Below, in pieces: positions 18,901 to 27,174 of a DNA stretch of 64,000 nt. Numbering within the stretch: position 1 is the first letter of the stretch; the number at the start of each line of letters is the position of its first letter. The position numbers and the translations under genes were made by a program. The stretch is from AAA164-E04 sp964342825. GTDB taxonomy: Bacteria > Verrucomicrobiota > Verrucomicrobiia > Limisphaerales > AAA164-E04. Below the pieces are notes generated by a model that was not told the origin of the DNA, ran no database searches, and saw only the letters and a list, made by a program, of their open reading frames with translations. The stretch spans positions 47,024 through 111,023 of the forward strand of contig CAYFHO010000008.1 in NCBI GenBank assembly GCA_964342825.1, in the 5' to 3' direction.

Positions 18901-21745
18901 TATCCAATATCGAAAGGCCGGAATCTGTTCCAAACCAAAGCAATCCGGATGCATCCATCCTGACACAATGAATATTCTGGGTGCCAAGACCGAGACTTTT
19001 TGTCACCTGCATGATGGAATTGTCTTTCAGGCGATACGCCACATCATCGGGACCTACAAACCAGTGTGCGCCAAGTCGATCAGTCATCATGTGGCCTGCA
19101 TTCATTTTAATATCATCCGTTAGATCTTTAATGGCTGGCAGTGTCTGGATAATCGACGGTTCCAGGGCAGTGTCACTCTTTACCATTCGATGCATTTTGT
19201 ACTCTTGGTTGCCCTTTTTTTCGAAAGCCCACAAATCACCATTTTGATCATATCCTATCGGTGAGAATGCATAAGGTGTTGCCCCATCATCGGTGATTTT
19301 GAAGCATTTCTCTAGCTGCTTGTAAAATAGCTGTCCTGTTCGATCCACAAACAAGGTTGCCGTGTCACCTCGGCGGGTCCTGGTATCCTCTGGTATGGGG
19401 TGTTTGAGAATTTGATCTCCTTTCTTTTGGTACAGACTTGTTAAAGTGGCAAACCACATTTTACCGTCCGGAGTTTCTGCAATGTCTGTGATGCCGCCTT
19501 CTTTACGGGCATCCTCAATAGGGTAGCGATCCCATTCGATACGCGTTCTTCCCAGTGGCGATGGGGTGAGTCGAGTGGCTCCATCCGCCGAGCCGATCCA
19601 GAGTTTGCCGTCGGTGGAAAATTCCAGCGATTTAGTGGAGACATCAAGCAGTCCGTCCTCAGCCGTAAAGTTGACAAAATTGGCACCATCAAAGCGTGAA
19701 AGACCGTGCGAGGTTGCCATCCAAGCCCGGCCGTTGTCATCAAAGGTCAAATCGAGAACAACATTGCCTGCAAGCCCGTTTCGCTTTTTTAAGTGCGTCC
19801 ATGTTCCCCTTGATTCAGAAGGGATATTTATTTCAACGATGTTATCCTCCGTCTCACCGCTCAAATTAATGGAGACTTCCGGTTTGGTGTTTTCTTGTAT
19901 CGAGTATTGATTGATAAAAAAATCAATATTTGCGTTGGGAAGACCGGAAAAACCCGCCTCTCCCTCGCTGTTGGTAACTCCGTAAATTAGGCTGTCATCA
20001 ATGCGTTCGGTGGACCCATCTTGTTCAAGATCCCAAGTCAGTCTCAGGGATTTCTCAACAGACCAATTGAATAAAAATCTCGATTGTTTGATCCTGATGT
20101 CGTGCTCGCCTTTTGTGAGTTTGTGTTTGAACGATTGTTTCTGATTTGCTCCGCCCCTGAATGACGCGGTATGTATGCGCTGGTCATCGACGAATATCTC
20201 GAATGCGCCAGTGCTTTCGGTTCTGAACAGGTATTCTCTCTCCGATGGAGCGATTATTTTTGCCTTCCAGATTTTTTGTAGAATTCGTTGTTTCGGGAAT
20301 TCTGAATCACCGGAACCATTTCTCGTACTCGTTTCCGTATCAATGAACTCGTGGGGGCCCGAAATTTCCTTAAAAGGTTTCCCCCAATGATTTTTACCTT
20401 CCTCATTGGTGATTAAATTTTGTATGGTGCTTTCGAGTTGGAATCCTGATATCGAACGAACAGGAACAAAGGACCGATTTGTTTTGGCTGATACAAGAAT
20501 GCCTTCCATGGGCGTGCCCATATAGTCTCTGACGACGACATTGATATCCCAGGGTTCGCTTAAAATCAGCGCTCGGTTAAGGAGTGTTCCAGGTTGATGA
20601 TTGATGGTGATTTTGGATTTGGTGCTCAACTGTTGCTCCATGGCCAGCAGCATGCACTCGCCGCTCATCGAGAATGTTTCATTTGCCTCGCCATAAACGG
20701 CCAGGTATTTCTTGTGCCCGATAGTCCATCTCCAATGGGATACAATATCAGATTCCTTCCACACCTCGATCGAAGCAACTCCCATCCTTCCTTCGATGTC
20801 ATTCATTGAACCACCACGGACCAGTTGAGGTTTGATCACCATCGGCAGTTCATTGATCTTGGGGACTGGGATTTTTTCCGGGGTAAACTCTGTGTTTCCA
20901 TGAAGGGTTCCGTGACGGTTGTGTGTGGAGGCATCGCTTGCATCTTTCTTGTTAAAATTCCAGTAGGCCATCAAATCTTCCTCATTTCCTGTGAGCATTT
21001 GATTCATCGTAGCCTGAATATCGCTTTGTCGCCTTGCCTTGGACCAGATTCTGATTTCATCCAGGCTGCCTTCAAATCCAAATCCTCCTTCCGGGGAATC
21101 CAAAACAGACTTTCCAATGTAAATTTTGCCTGAGGGAACTGCGAATACAGGCCCCTCAGGTCCGTATTCAACCGACGTGGATATTTTGCGGTAAGAGCCT
21201 GAGGTGGGGGTGAAAAAACGAACTTTATCAGACTTGCCACCTTGGCCTTCAAAATATTTGGTCAGCGCCTCGCCAGCATCATTCTCAAAAATCTTCATTC
21301 CATTCAAATAAAGCGCTGTTTTATCCGGCTGAATTGTTGCAGCCACATGTTGCCATCTATCCGGGACCAGTGCCATGGAGACGTATGGTGATTCAGTATC
21401 AGATTCCAACAAATCGAGAACAATTCCTTGTGTGTCGATAGGGTTTCCACACAATTCCAAGGTGGAGTTCGAGCGCCCCATACTGATAATGGGGGCTGGT
21501 GTTTGGGTGTTTTTCCAGCGCACCCAGCATTCGATGGTGATCTCCTCAAGTCCTTCCAGCAAGTCATTGGACAGTTCGATGTAGGCTCCGTCTGATAAAC
21601 GCAGGACCTGATTGGCATCTTCTTGGAGTATGTCATTCACATTTTGCGACCATGTGACATGACCCACCAAGAGCACCAGGACCATGATCGTGGCAGTGGT
21701 GATTTTTGAATGGCAGGGATTGGTGCTATTTGAATGTATCTTCAT
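15923..21745 (-). CDS. Giant membrane hybrid histidine kinase (LamG, PA14-like, Reg_prop propeller, HisKA, HATPase, REC)
   Basis: 1940 residues. In order: signal/TM (about 15-33); a LamG-type jelly roll (about 40-270, 'RLSDGAYIELSNDLLEGLEEITIECWVRW', 'FEGSLDEIRIWSKARRQSDI'); a PA14-like segment (about 480-590, 'YLFRTESTGAFEIFVDDQRI'); a two-component-regulator propeller (about 640-1290, repeated 'DGKLWIGSADG', 'SGLLWFGTDSGL'); Y_Y_Y-like beta domain; TM near 1380; coiled coil; HisKA with His near 1454 ('FLANMSHEIRTPMNAILGF'); HATPase ('GGTGLGLAITRRLTEMM'); REC with Asp near 1755; and ~120 helical C-terminal residues. Related Bacteroides sensors (HTCS) detect glycans, but those end in an AraC domain, which is missing here. 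It probably detects an extracellular saccharide and passes phosphate to a separate regulator. Confidence 0.9.
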   Translation of the reverse strand: MKIHSNSTNPCHSKITTATIMVLVLLVGHVTWSQNVNDILQEDANQVLRLSDGAYIELSNDLLEGLEEITIECWVRWKNTQTPAPIISMGRSNSTLELCGNPIDTQGIVLDLLESDTESPYVSMALVPDRWQHVAATIQPDKTALYLNGMKIFENDAGEALTKYFEGQGGKSDKVRFFTPTSGSYRKISTSVEYGPEGPVFAVPSGKIYIGKSVLDSPEGGFGFEGSLDEIRIWSKARRQSDIQATMNQMLTGNEEDLMAYWNFNKKDASDASTHNRHGTLHGNTEFTPEKIPVPKINELPMVIKPQLVRGGSMNDIEGRMGVASIEVWKESDIVSHWRWTIGHKKYLAVYGEANETFSMSGECMLLAMEQQLSTKSKITINHQPGTLLNRALILSEPWDINVVVRDYMGTPMEGILVSAKTNRSFVPVRSISGFQLESTIQNLITNEEGKNHWGKPFKEISGPHEFIDTETSTRNGSGDSEFPKQRILQKIWKAKIIAPSEREYLFRTESTGAFEIFVDDQRIHTASFRGGANQKQSFKHKLTKGEHDIRIKQSRFLFNWSVEKSLRLTWDLEQDGSTERIDDSLIYGVTNSEGEAGFSGLPNANIDFFINQYSIQENTKPEVSINLSGETEDNIVEINIPSESRGTWTHLKKRNGLAGNVVLDLTFDDNGRAWMATSHGLSRFDGANFVNFTAEDGLLDVSTKSLEFSTDGKLWIGSADGATRLTPSPLGRTRIEWDRYPIEDARKEGGITDIAETPDGKMWFATLTSLYQKKGDQILKHPIPEDTRTRRGDTATLFVDRTGQLFYKQLEKCFKITDDGATPYAFSPIGYDQNGDLWAFEKKGNQEYKMHRMVKSDTALEPSIIQTLPAIKDLTDDIKMNAGHMMTDRLGAHWFVGPDDVAYRLKDNSIMQVTKSLGLGTQNIHCVRMDASGLLWFGTDSGLSILDTHILDAYGPEHGLTADSITALHAEEDGKLIIGSGQYDDGEPAQSGLNFFDGRKFSAPETLQKKMPVYDFFQFNNELWAATSEYGLRKIYSPEFKAASELTQLVSAKLDSNGIVWMTDYFQGVAFYDITKEEAQPTVISYDGRRQLGATRLHIDSKGGIWVGTLIPNSTQIPESRPSNVYRVINQELIPVETTISQLGSVFSICDGPEGSVWFASEFGLLTHDNGNESKIESVEHPLLQQTIYSLYAEDNGVIWAGLKDGGILRYRNGDWIELEYSESFYEQPIVAMLKDKQNNLWFGGENRLFRLNLSKLNLPKPSIDIQGPSANFDEDGKLKLTLSDRIALRFHGSAHYTLHNSLQYRHRFMIDHNETTWSDWQTQNEMEWQPRQTGLHRLEVQFRDPTENISQTATANFLVHRLWYTNPSIVVPSASAFLILMGWLATSRTQAIRQRRETRRLRAKMYEQEHQAREKLEEKNLELVQTVEKLHEAKEQAERANSAKSEFLANMSHEIRTPMNAILGFSELLRNQMAASKDRRYLEAILSSGRTLLALINDILDLSKIEAGKLELQYEAISVSRLLSEIENLFSIKAKEKGIQIKIEVDPKMPYGLMLDEVRLRQVLFNVVGNAIKFTEKGHVGIRAWTETGPNSQKRFEKGEPETKSVSLMLEVSDTGIGIPENQRELVFQAFTQVAGQSTRQFGGTGLGLAITRRLTEMMKGSIEIESEQDQGTTFRFKFPDTKVTNLVNESLPVMDSEGDLTQFAPSKILVVDDIELNRDLLKGLFESTDHKVWTANNGREALQLATKHLPDVILMDMRMPEMDGYQATSLLKSNDTLKHIPVIAVTASSFHDQETKARKTCDGFIRKPFKQEELVLELKNFLPQKTKPGSTEKASGPTVKVRTNLDDKISPEEMALRPALKIELKEAYTHTWPGLLKRKDMDEIEIFADSLLGIAEKGKWKELEKYAATLAQQVQEFDLERMPKTLEQFPSIIDTLE

Positions 21746-22071
21746 TGCGGGTCAAAAAACTGGGATGCCTGCGATCAGCGACCTTTGTTCGCATCTTATG
21801 TCAAACTTCAACTTTGGACTAAATCGAACCATAACATAGCTCTATCCGCATCTTTTGTTTGATGGGGATAAGTGTGAGTTTTATGGAATGTGGGCATGAG
21901 GGCAAGCGCTTAGAATTTTGGTTAATTAATGCATACTCTCATGTGGTATTCTGATTTAGCATATTTGTCTGGCCAATCTACCTTTTGTGCCTTCCTTATG
22001 AGCCAAATTTCCCCAAAATTTTCATTTGCTGAGCATGGGGTTTAAGAATCTGGAAAATGGTGCTTTTACCC
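21746..22071. other. 326-base intergenic region between the two hybrid kinase genes
   Basis: No ORF of note. The region is AT-rich and must hold the promoter or leader of the downstream 1940-residue kinase gene if that is transcribed separately. A TTGACA box on the minus strand (complement of 21799-21804) lies about 55 bases before that ATG, but no convincing -10 follows at the right distance. AAGCGCTT at 21904-21911 and TTAATTAA shortly after are short palindromes of unknown meaning. No sigma-54 motif was seen on either strand. Confidence 0.4.
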
Positions 22072-25000
22072 TCAGACTGGATTGTCGGAGGTGCCCTCAT
22101 TCTGCTTTGGGGTGAGTTTTTTTGCGAGTTCTTCCAATCGTCCCATTTTGGCTAGATGGATGACAGCTCTGGCATGATTTTGGTAAAGCGGATCTTCATG
22201 TTTCAAAAAGCTTTCCCCAAGTCGAACGATTTCGGAGACTGCACAGTTTTCGGCAAGTTCCCGAAAATGTTGGTTGGTCTCGGCATCGAAGAACATTTCT
22301 TCCATGTCAGAAATGTCTTTGTGCTCGATTTCCGACGCTCGGAAATGGTCGGGAAACCATTCCAGCAACAGTCGGTTCAGGACGGGTAGGCGTACTGGTT
22401 TTGCAATGAATCCATCGAAGCCCGCTTCCAGGCAACTTTCCTTCTCTTGATTTATGACACCTGCGCTGACGGCAAAGATGGTCATCGGTTTTTTGGGGGA
22501 CGATCCCATGGCACGCAGATGCTCCAAGGTTTTGAAGCCATCCATTTCCGGCATGGCGATATCCAGGAATACGAGATCAGGTCGGTTGGCCCGGGCCTTT
22601 TCCAGTGTTTCCACACCGTTTTCTGCTTCCTCGGCAATCACGCCGATTCCACGCAGCATGAGGTACAGTACTTCGCGGTTGGCGGCGATGTCGTCTGCGA
22701 TAAGGACCTTTAGTGGGCGTATGGTTTGAAGGTTCAGATGGCCTGCTTGTTTTTGGGGGGGCGTGATGCCTCTGCTCTGAAGTCTCAGGTTCACAGTGAA
22801 AAAGAAGCGGCTGCCTTCTCCGGGAGTAGAATCGAGATCAATGCTGCCACCGAAGAATTCGACCAGTTTTCTGGAGATGGCTAGCCCGAGCCCGACACCT
22901 CCATGAAGCTGCGTGACATCGCGTCCCTGACTGAAGGGATTCATGATTGTTTCCTTTTCCTCGATAGCGATGCCTTTTCCGGTGTCGCTGACTTCAAAGT
23001 AAACCAGTGATGCCGTCTCCCTTTCTCCGATGTTCTTCCAGTGCGATGGCAGTCCTACTTCCAATCGTATCCCGCCCTGTTGGGTGAATTTCACAGCATT
23101 TGATAGAAGGTTGAGAAGGATTTGCTTGAGCTTTGATTCATCCTCGTTGGCCCAAAGCATCTGAGGCATTTCATCAAGGTAATTGCGGGGTTTGTTGTTG
23201 TCAGGCGGAAACACCGACGTTTCGAACCATTCAAGGCTCCATTGGATACCCTTTTGCTCACAGTTTACTTGTATGATGTCTGCGAGCGAATGGGTCATTT
23301 CCGGCAGATTGAACAAAATGGGTTTGGCCTCCAGGCGGCCCGATTCGATGCGGGAAAGCTCAAGGATGTCGTCTATCAAATGAAGAAGATGTTCGCCGCT
23401 TTTCTCGATGGAATTAACGGCGTGTAAAGGCGAGTCAGAGAGATTATGGTCCCGTTTCAGGATTTGTGCATATCCAAGCACAGCGTTGAGGGGTGACCGG
23501 ATTTCATGGCTCATGTTGGCAACAAAAAAACTCTTGGCGCGATTCGCCTCATCAGCTTGTTTTGCCGCGCTGAGCGCCAGTTCTTTCATTTTGTTGATCT
23601 CGCAATTCTTTCGCTCCATGGCTGTGCGCAGGTTGCGCTCCTCGTTCAGCATTTCCGCCATGATACGGTTAGATTTGCGCCGGTGCAGATGCCCTTTGAC
23701 CAGAAATGCGATCATGCCGCCTAGAAGCAGTAGCAGCAGCACGCCGGTGGGCACTAGCTTGTAGGGATCTTTGTGCCAGGGCAATGCCACATCAAATTTC
23801 AGGATCGCCGGTTCGCTTCGGTTAAAATCCGGGTCACGTAGGGTTATTTCCATTGTGTAGTCACCCTTCTTTTGAGGATTCCAGTCCAAGGGGGAGGAGA
23901 CATGCGAGGAAGAAACCAGTAATTCTTGGTATCCGGATGTGTCGTGGGTTGCCTTCGTCACAAGGCTCAACTCCCCGGCAGGGATTGCGATATTTGTCCA
24001 ATCGAATTCGATCTTAATGGGTGCGCCTGCTAATATATTTAATTTTCCACCGATCGACCTGACGCGATCGCCCGCGCTGTAGACTCTCAGGTTTGTGAGT
24101 TTTTGAGTTCGCAATTTTCGCGTCAGTCTTGCTGCGCCGCCGTTCGTGGCGAACCATATCTCACGATTCCAGCCTTCCTTCACATCGTAAACTACATTGC
24201 TGGGAAGTCCTTGTCGCATTGAAAGAAATGTAAACCCGTCGCCATCGAACCCAATGGCACCATATGCGTCGGTGGCTATCCAAAGAATGTCTGCTGAATC
24301 TACCAAAACATTCCAGGTCATGAAATCGTCGGGCAGACCTGGGATGCTCAACTTGAAAGACCCTTTTTCATTTATACCGTAAATTCCCTTGGAGGTCGCC
24401 ACCCAAATATTTCCATTTGGCAGCGATTCAATCCCGTAGACATCCAAATTGCTCAATTCGCCGACCTTGTCCGGGTGGCGAAATGCTTTTCCGTCGTACT
24501 CGAATAGACCCCGCTCGGTCCCTACAAGCAGCCTGCCGTCCTTGCCCACATCGACGGCCCAAACGTTTTCGTGTTCAAGGCCGTCCTTTTTCCCGAAAAT
24601 TTTGTGATGATACTTTTCCGCTTCAAGGCGAATAAGTCCGCCCCCGGCCCACCCTCTGCCAATCCATGCCTCCCCGTCGGGTCCAATTGCGCATGTTGTG
24701 AAGTGATCATTGAGGTTGAAAGGGTGGGGCGGCTCTACTGGGATGATGTCGAAATTTCTTACGAAGGATAATCCAAAATTACTGCACATCCATGGTTCGC
24801 CCTCAGGTGTCAATCCCATGGACCGTATATAGCTTTTGCCAAAAAGATGATTTTTAGGCAGGCTTTTAAACTGGCGTCCATCGAAGAATTGCGGTCCATG
24901 CCAGGCTGTACCCAGGATCACTTGCTTGGAATCTCCTGATACACTTATCGAGAGTGTTGGAACGTCGGTTGGAAGTCCGTTTGCTTCATCAAATCTCTGC

Positions 25001-27174
25001 AATCGATTGGGTCGGTAGCGTCTCAGTGCGCCTGAACTGGACACGAACAATGTTTGGTCCGGTCCCCGGGCGATACCATATATTCTGTCATTGATGGGAA
25101 ATGTTGCGTCATCTATTTTGGAGATCCCGCTTTTTGAGACTTTCAGGAGCCCCATGGATACCGTCCCCAACCAGGCCTCTTCACTTATTCCCAGCTCCAG
25201 TGCGTTTAAATCGGTCCACGGCTTACTGTCGTCCAGTATCCACTGAAAATGTCCGTCTTGCAATTTCCCAAGTCCGCGCGTGGTGGCAATCCAAACGGTT
25301 CCATCCATGGAGATTTTCAGATCATTGATTCTTGCGTTAACCAGGCCATTGGCTGCATCGTATCGTTGGTTCCTGGTGTCTGTGATGAGGGTTAATCCGC
25401 CAGTCCCGGCGGTCCATACCTCTCCATTTGGTCCTGTTGCCAGAAGATGCGATGAAGGTACCTTCAAAGATTTCCATTGAATGGGTTCCGAAGGGTGGGT
25501 TTTGACGGCGGATTTCCAATCACTCAGCCAAAATACTTGATCTCCACCCAACACATACAATTCATTTCCTTTCCCAAAAGCCACTTTATTGGGAGTCTCG
25601 TTTTCTGGCGCAGGGAGTTGACCTGTTTTTCCTTTCGCATTGAAAAAGTGGAGTGCCGGAGGTATACCGTCGGTACCCTGAGTTCCGACGCACAATCCCC
25701 CTCCGGGAATAGCCGCTCCACCTGCAAAATTACCCCACTCATCCGGGATTTTTACAACTTCCTTGAATGACATTCCCGTAAACAGTCGCAACCACCGATG
25801 GGAGTAGGTCCACAGCCCGTTGGGATCATCCATAATGAGAGAGAGCGCATAACCTGGAATCCCATCGGTATTGTCAAAATAGTCCCAGTTTCCGGAAGCT
25901 ATTGGCGGACACTTCAAATCAACTCTCTGGTGAATGGAGGAATTCTTAATCGAAATGTTGCGGCGGTGCTCCATGAGTCCGGCATCCTTGCTTGAGCTTG
26001 GAAGGTCATCATCACTCACCTGAAGCAAATAATCCCCTTGTGGCAAGTCGTGGAATTTATAAGAACCCCTTTGATCTGTAAGGTCTCTGTCAAATACGGG
26101 GCCTGCCTCTCCATTCTCGTGTAATTCCCTGGCTTCGACGAACACACCGGCCACGGGCATGCGTTCGTCCATAGTCATGACGTTGCCACTTACAGAAACA
26201 TGGGCGGGCGGCAGCTGGATCTGAAAACCGACTTCTTTGCTGAAATCATCCGGCTCCATCACAACGCGTTTTCTGGAAGTTCCATGTTCGAACAAAAGGT
26301 TTCGACCAGTGGGTTCGCCCTCGAAAAACAGTTCAAACCCACCCGCCGGGCTGGTGGACCCTGCTCGCTGCCATCCGCGGCCCATATTCCAGTAGATGGA
26401 ACATCCGCCGATCGGTTCCCCTTTCATGTTTTGGACGACACCCGAGAGGCGATGCCAGTCACCCCACTTCCACGAAACGGGGGTTGGAAGATTCTGTATG
26501 TGCGCATTTCCTTCAAAAACTACTTTGTAGGAGTGAGGTTCTTTTTCAAACTCCCAAGCCGCAGCCAACGAAGTCTCATTCTCGATGCTCTCCCCCTCCT
26601 GTGACTGCCGAATCTGGTCCGCTGTCAGAGGTTGATCCCATAATCGTATGCTGTCAACTTGGCCGTCGAAGTCGCGCTTTCCGATGCCATCAAAGCCCCC
26701 CAGGTATAAATTGAAGTGGTCTCTCGGCAAACCCAGTGGTACCTCCAGAAGGGTCTGTGCAGCAATCGATCCATTGTAGTAAACAATGAGTTCGGATTCA
26801 TTCCAGACGATGGCGAGATGAAACCATTTTTCGATTTCGATTTGCAGGTCCAGACTGCCGATGCGCTTCCAATCTGATCCAAATGCCAATATCGTCATTC
26901 CATTTCGCTCTGGACTGTATCCGATTGAAGCCTCCAGGAATGGCTCCAGGAACCTGAACAGGCATGAAGCTTCATCCGCCCGGGAGGCTCGGCACCAAAA
27001 TTCCAAGGCCCCTTGTTTCAGCGCACCTTCCAGAGAAGAATGTGACAAAATCGCGCGGTCTGAATACCCGTCCAGCACAAGGACATGGTTTTCTGTTTCC
27101 TGTGCGTTCATGCCGCAACACCATGCAGTCATGCAGAGCGTTAGCGCCATGAAACAGCGCTTTAGCGGGCTCAT
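22072..27174 (-). CDS. Giant membrane hybrid histidine kinase (LamG, CarboxypepD_reg, Reg_prop propeller, HisKA, HATPase, REC)
   Basis: About 1700 residues from the ATG at 27174, whose ATGA overlaps the stop of the sigma-54 activator gene; the frame is open to 27303, but that extension lies inside the activator. Domains: signal peptide ('CFMALTLCMTAWCCGMNA'); LamG (about 25-215); two carboxypeptidase-regulatory-like beta domains (about 240-420, 'GSYKFHDLPQGDYLLQV'); Reg_prop propeller (about 440-1040, 'DGTVWIATTRGLGKL'); Y_Y_Y-like domain; TM near 1148; HisKA with His near 1224 ('FVANMSHEIRSPLNAVLGYA'); HATPase; REC with Asp near 1537 ('LVFLDIAMPEMDG'); and a helical tail. There is no HTH. 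Coupling to the activator gene makes that protein the natural phosphate target. Confidence 0.9.
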   Translation of the reverse strand: MSPLKRCFMALTLCMTAWCCGMNAQETENHVLVLDGYSDRAILSHSSLEGALKQGALEFWCRASRADEASCLFRFLEPFLEASIGYSPERNGMTILAFGSDWKRIGSLDLQIEIEKWFHLAIVWNESELIVYYNGSIAAQTLLEVPLGLPRDHFNLYLGGFDGIGKRDFDGQVDSIRLWDQPLTADQIRQSQEGESIENETSLAAAWEFEKEPHSYKVVFEGNAHIQNLPTPVSWKWGDWHRLSGVVQNMKGEPIGGCSIYWNMGRGWQRAGSTSPAGGFELFFEGEPTGRNLLFEHGTSRKRVVMEPDDFSKEVGFQIQLPPAHVSVSGNVMTMDERMPVAGVFVEARELHENGEAGPVFDRDLTDQRGSYKFHDLPQGDYLLQVSDDDLPSSSKDAGLMEHRRNISIKNSSIHQRVDLKCPPIASGNWDYFDNTDGIPGYALSLIMDDPNGLWTYSHRWLRLFTGMSFKEVVKIPDEWGNFAGGAAIPGGGLCVGTQGTDGIPPALHFFNAKGKTGQLPAPENETPNKVAFGKGNELYVLGGDQVFWLSDWKSAVKTHPSEPIQWKSLKVPSSHLLATGPNGEVWTAGTGGLTLITDTRNQRYDAANGLVNARINDLKISMDGTVWIATTRGLGKLQDGHFQWILDDSKPWTDLNALELGISEEAWLGTVSMGLLKVSKSGISKIDDATFPINDRIYGIARGPDQTLFVSSSGALRRYRPNRLQRFDEANGLPTDVPTLSISVSGDSKQVILGTAWHGPQFFDGRQFKSLPKNHLFGKSYIRSMGLTPEGEPWMCSNFGLSFVRNFDIIPVEPPHPFNLNDHFTTCAIGPDGEAWIGRGWAGGGLIRLEAEKYHHKIFGKKDGLEHENVWAVDVGKDGRLLVGTERGLFEYDGKAFRHPDKVGELSNLDVYGIESLPNGNIWVATSKGIYGINEKGSFKLSIPGLPDDFMTWNVLVDSADILWIATDAYGAIGFDGDGFTFLSMRQGLPSNVVYDVKEGWNREIWFATNGGAARLTRKLRTQKLTNLRVYSAGDRVRSIGGKLNILAGAPIKIEFDWTNIAIPAGELSLVTKATHDTSGYQELLVSSSHVSSPLDWNPQKKGDYTMEITLRDPDFNRSEPAILKFDVALPWHKDPYKLVPTGVLLLLLLGGMIAFLVKGHLHRRKSNRIMAEMLNEERNLRTAMERKNCEINKMKELALSAAKQADEANRAKSFFVANMSHEIRSPLNAVLGYAQILKRDHNLSDSPLHAVNSIEKSGEHLLHLIDDILELSRIESGRLEAKPILFNLPEMTHSLADIIQVNCEQKGIQWSLEWFETSVFPPDNNKPRNYLDEMPQMLWANEDESKLKQILLNLLSNAVKFTQQGGIRLEVGLPSHWKNIGERETASLVYFEVSDTGKGIAIEEKETIMNPFSQGRDVTQLHGGVGLGLAISRKLVEFFGGSIDLDSTPGEGSRFFFTVNLRLQSRGITPPQKQAGHLNLQTIRPLKVLIADDIAANREVLYLMLRGIGVIAEEAENGVETLEKARANRPDLVFLDIAMPEMDGFKTLEHLRAMGSSPKKPMTIFAVSAGVINQEKESCLEAGFDGFIAKPVRLPVLNRLLLEWFPDHFRASEIEHKDISDMEEMFFDAETNQHFRELAENCAVSEIVRLGESFLKHEDPLYQNHARAVIHLAKMGRLEELAKKLTPKQNEGTSDNPV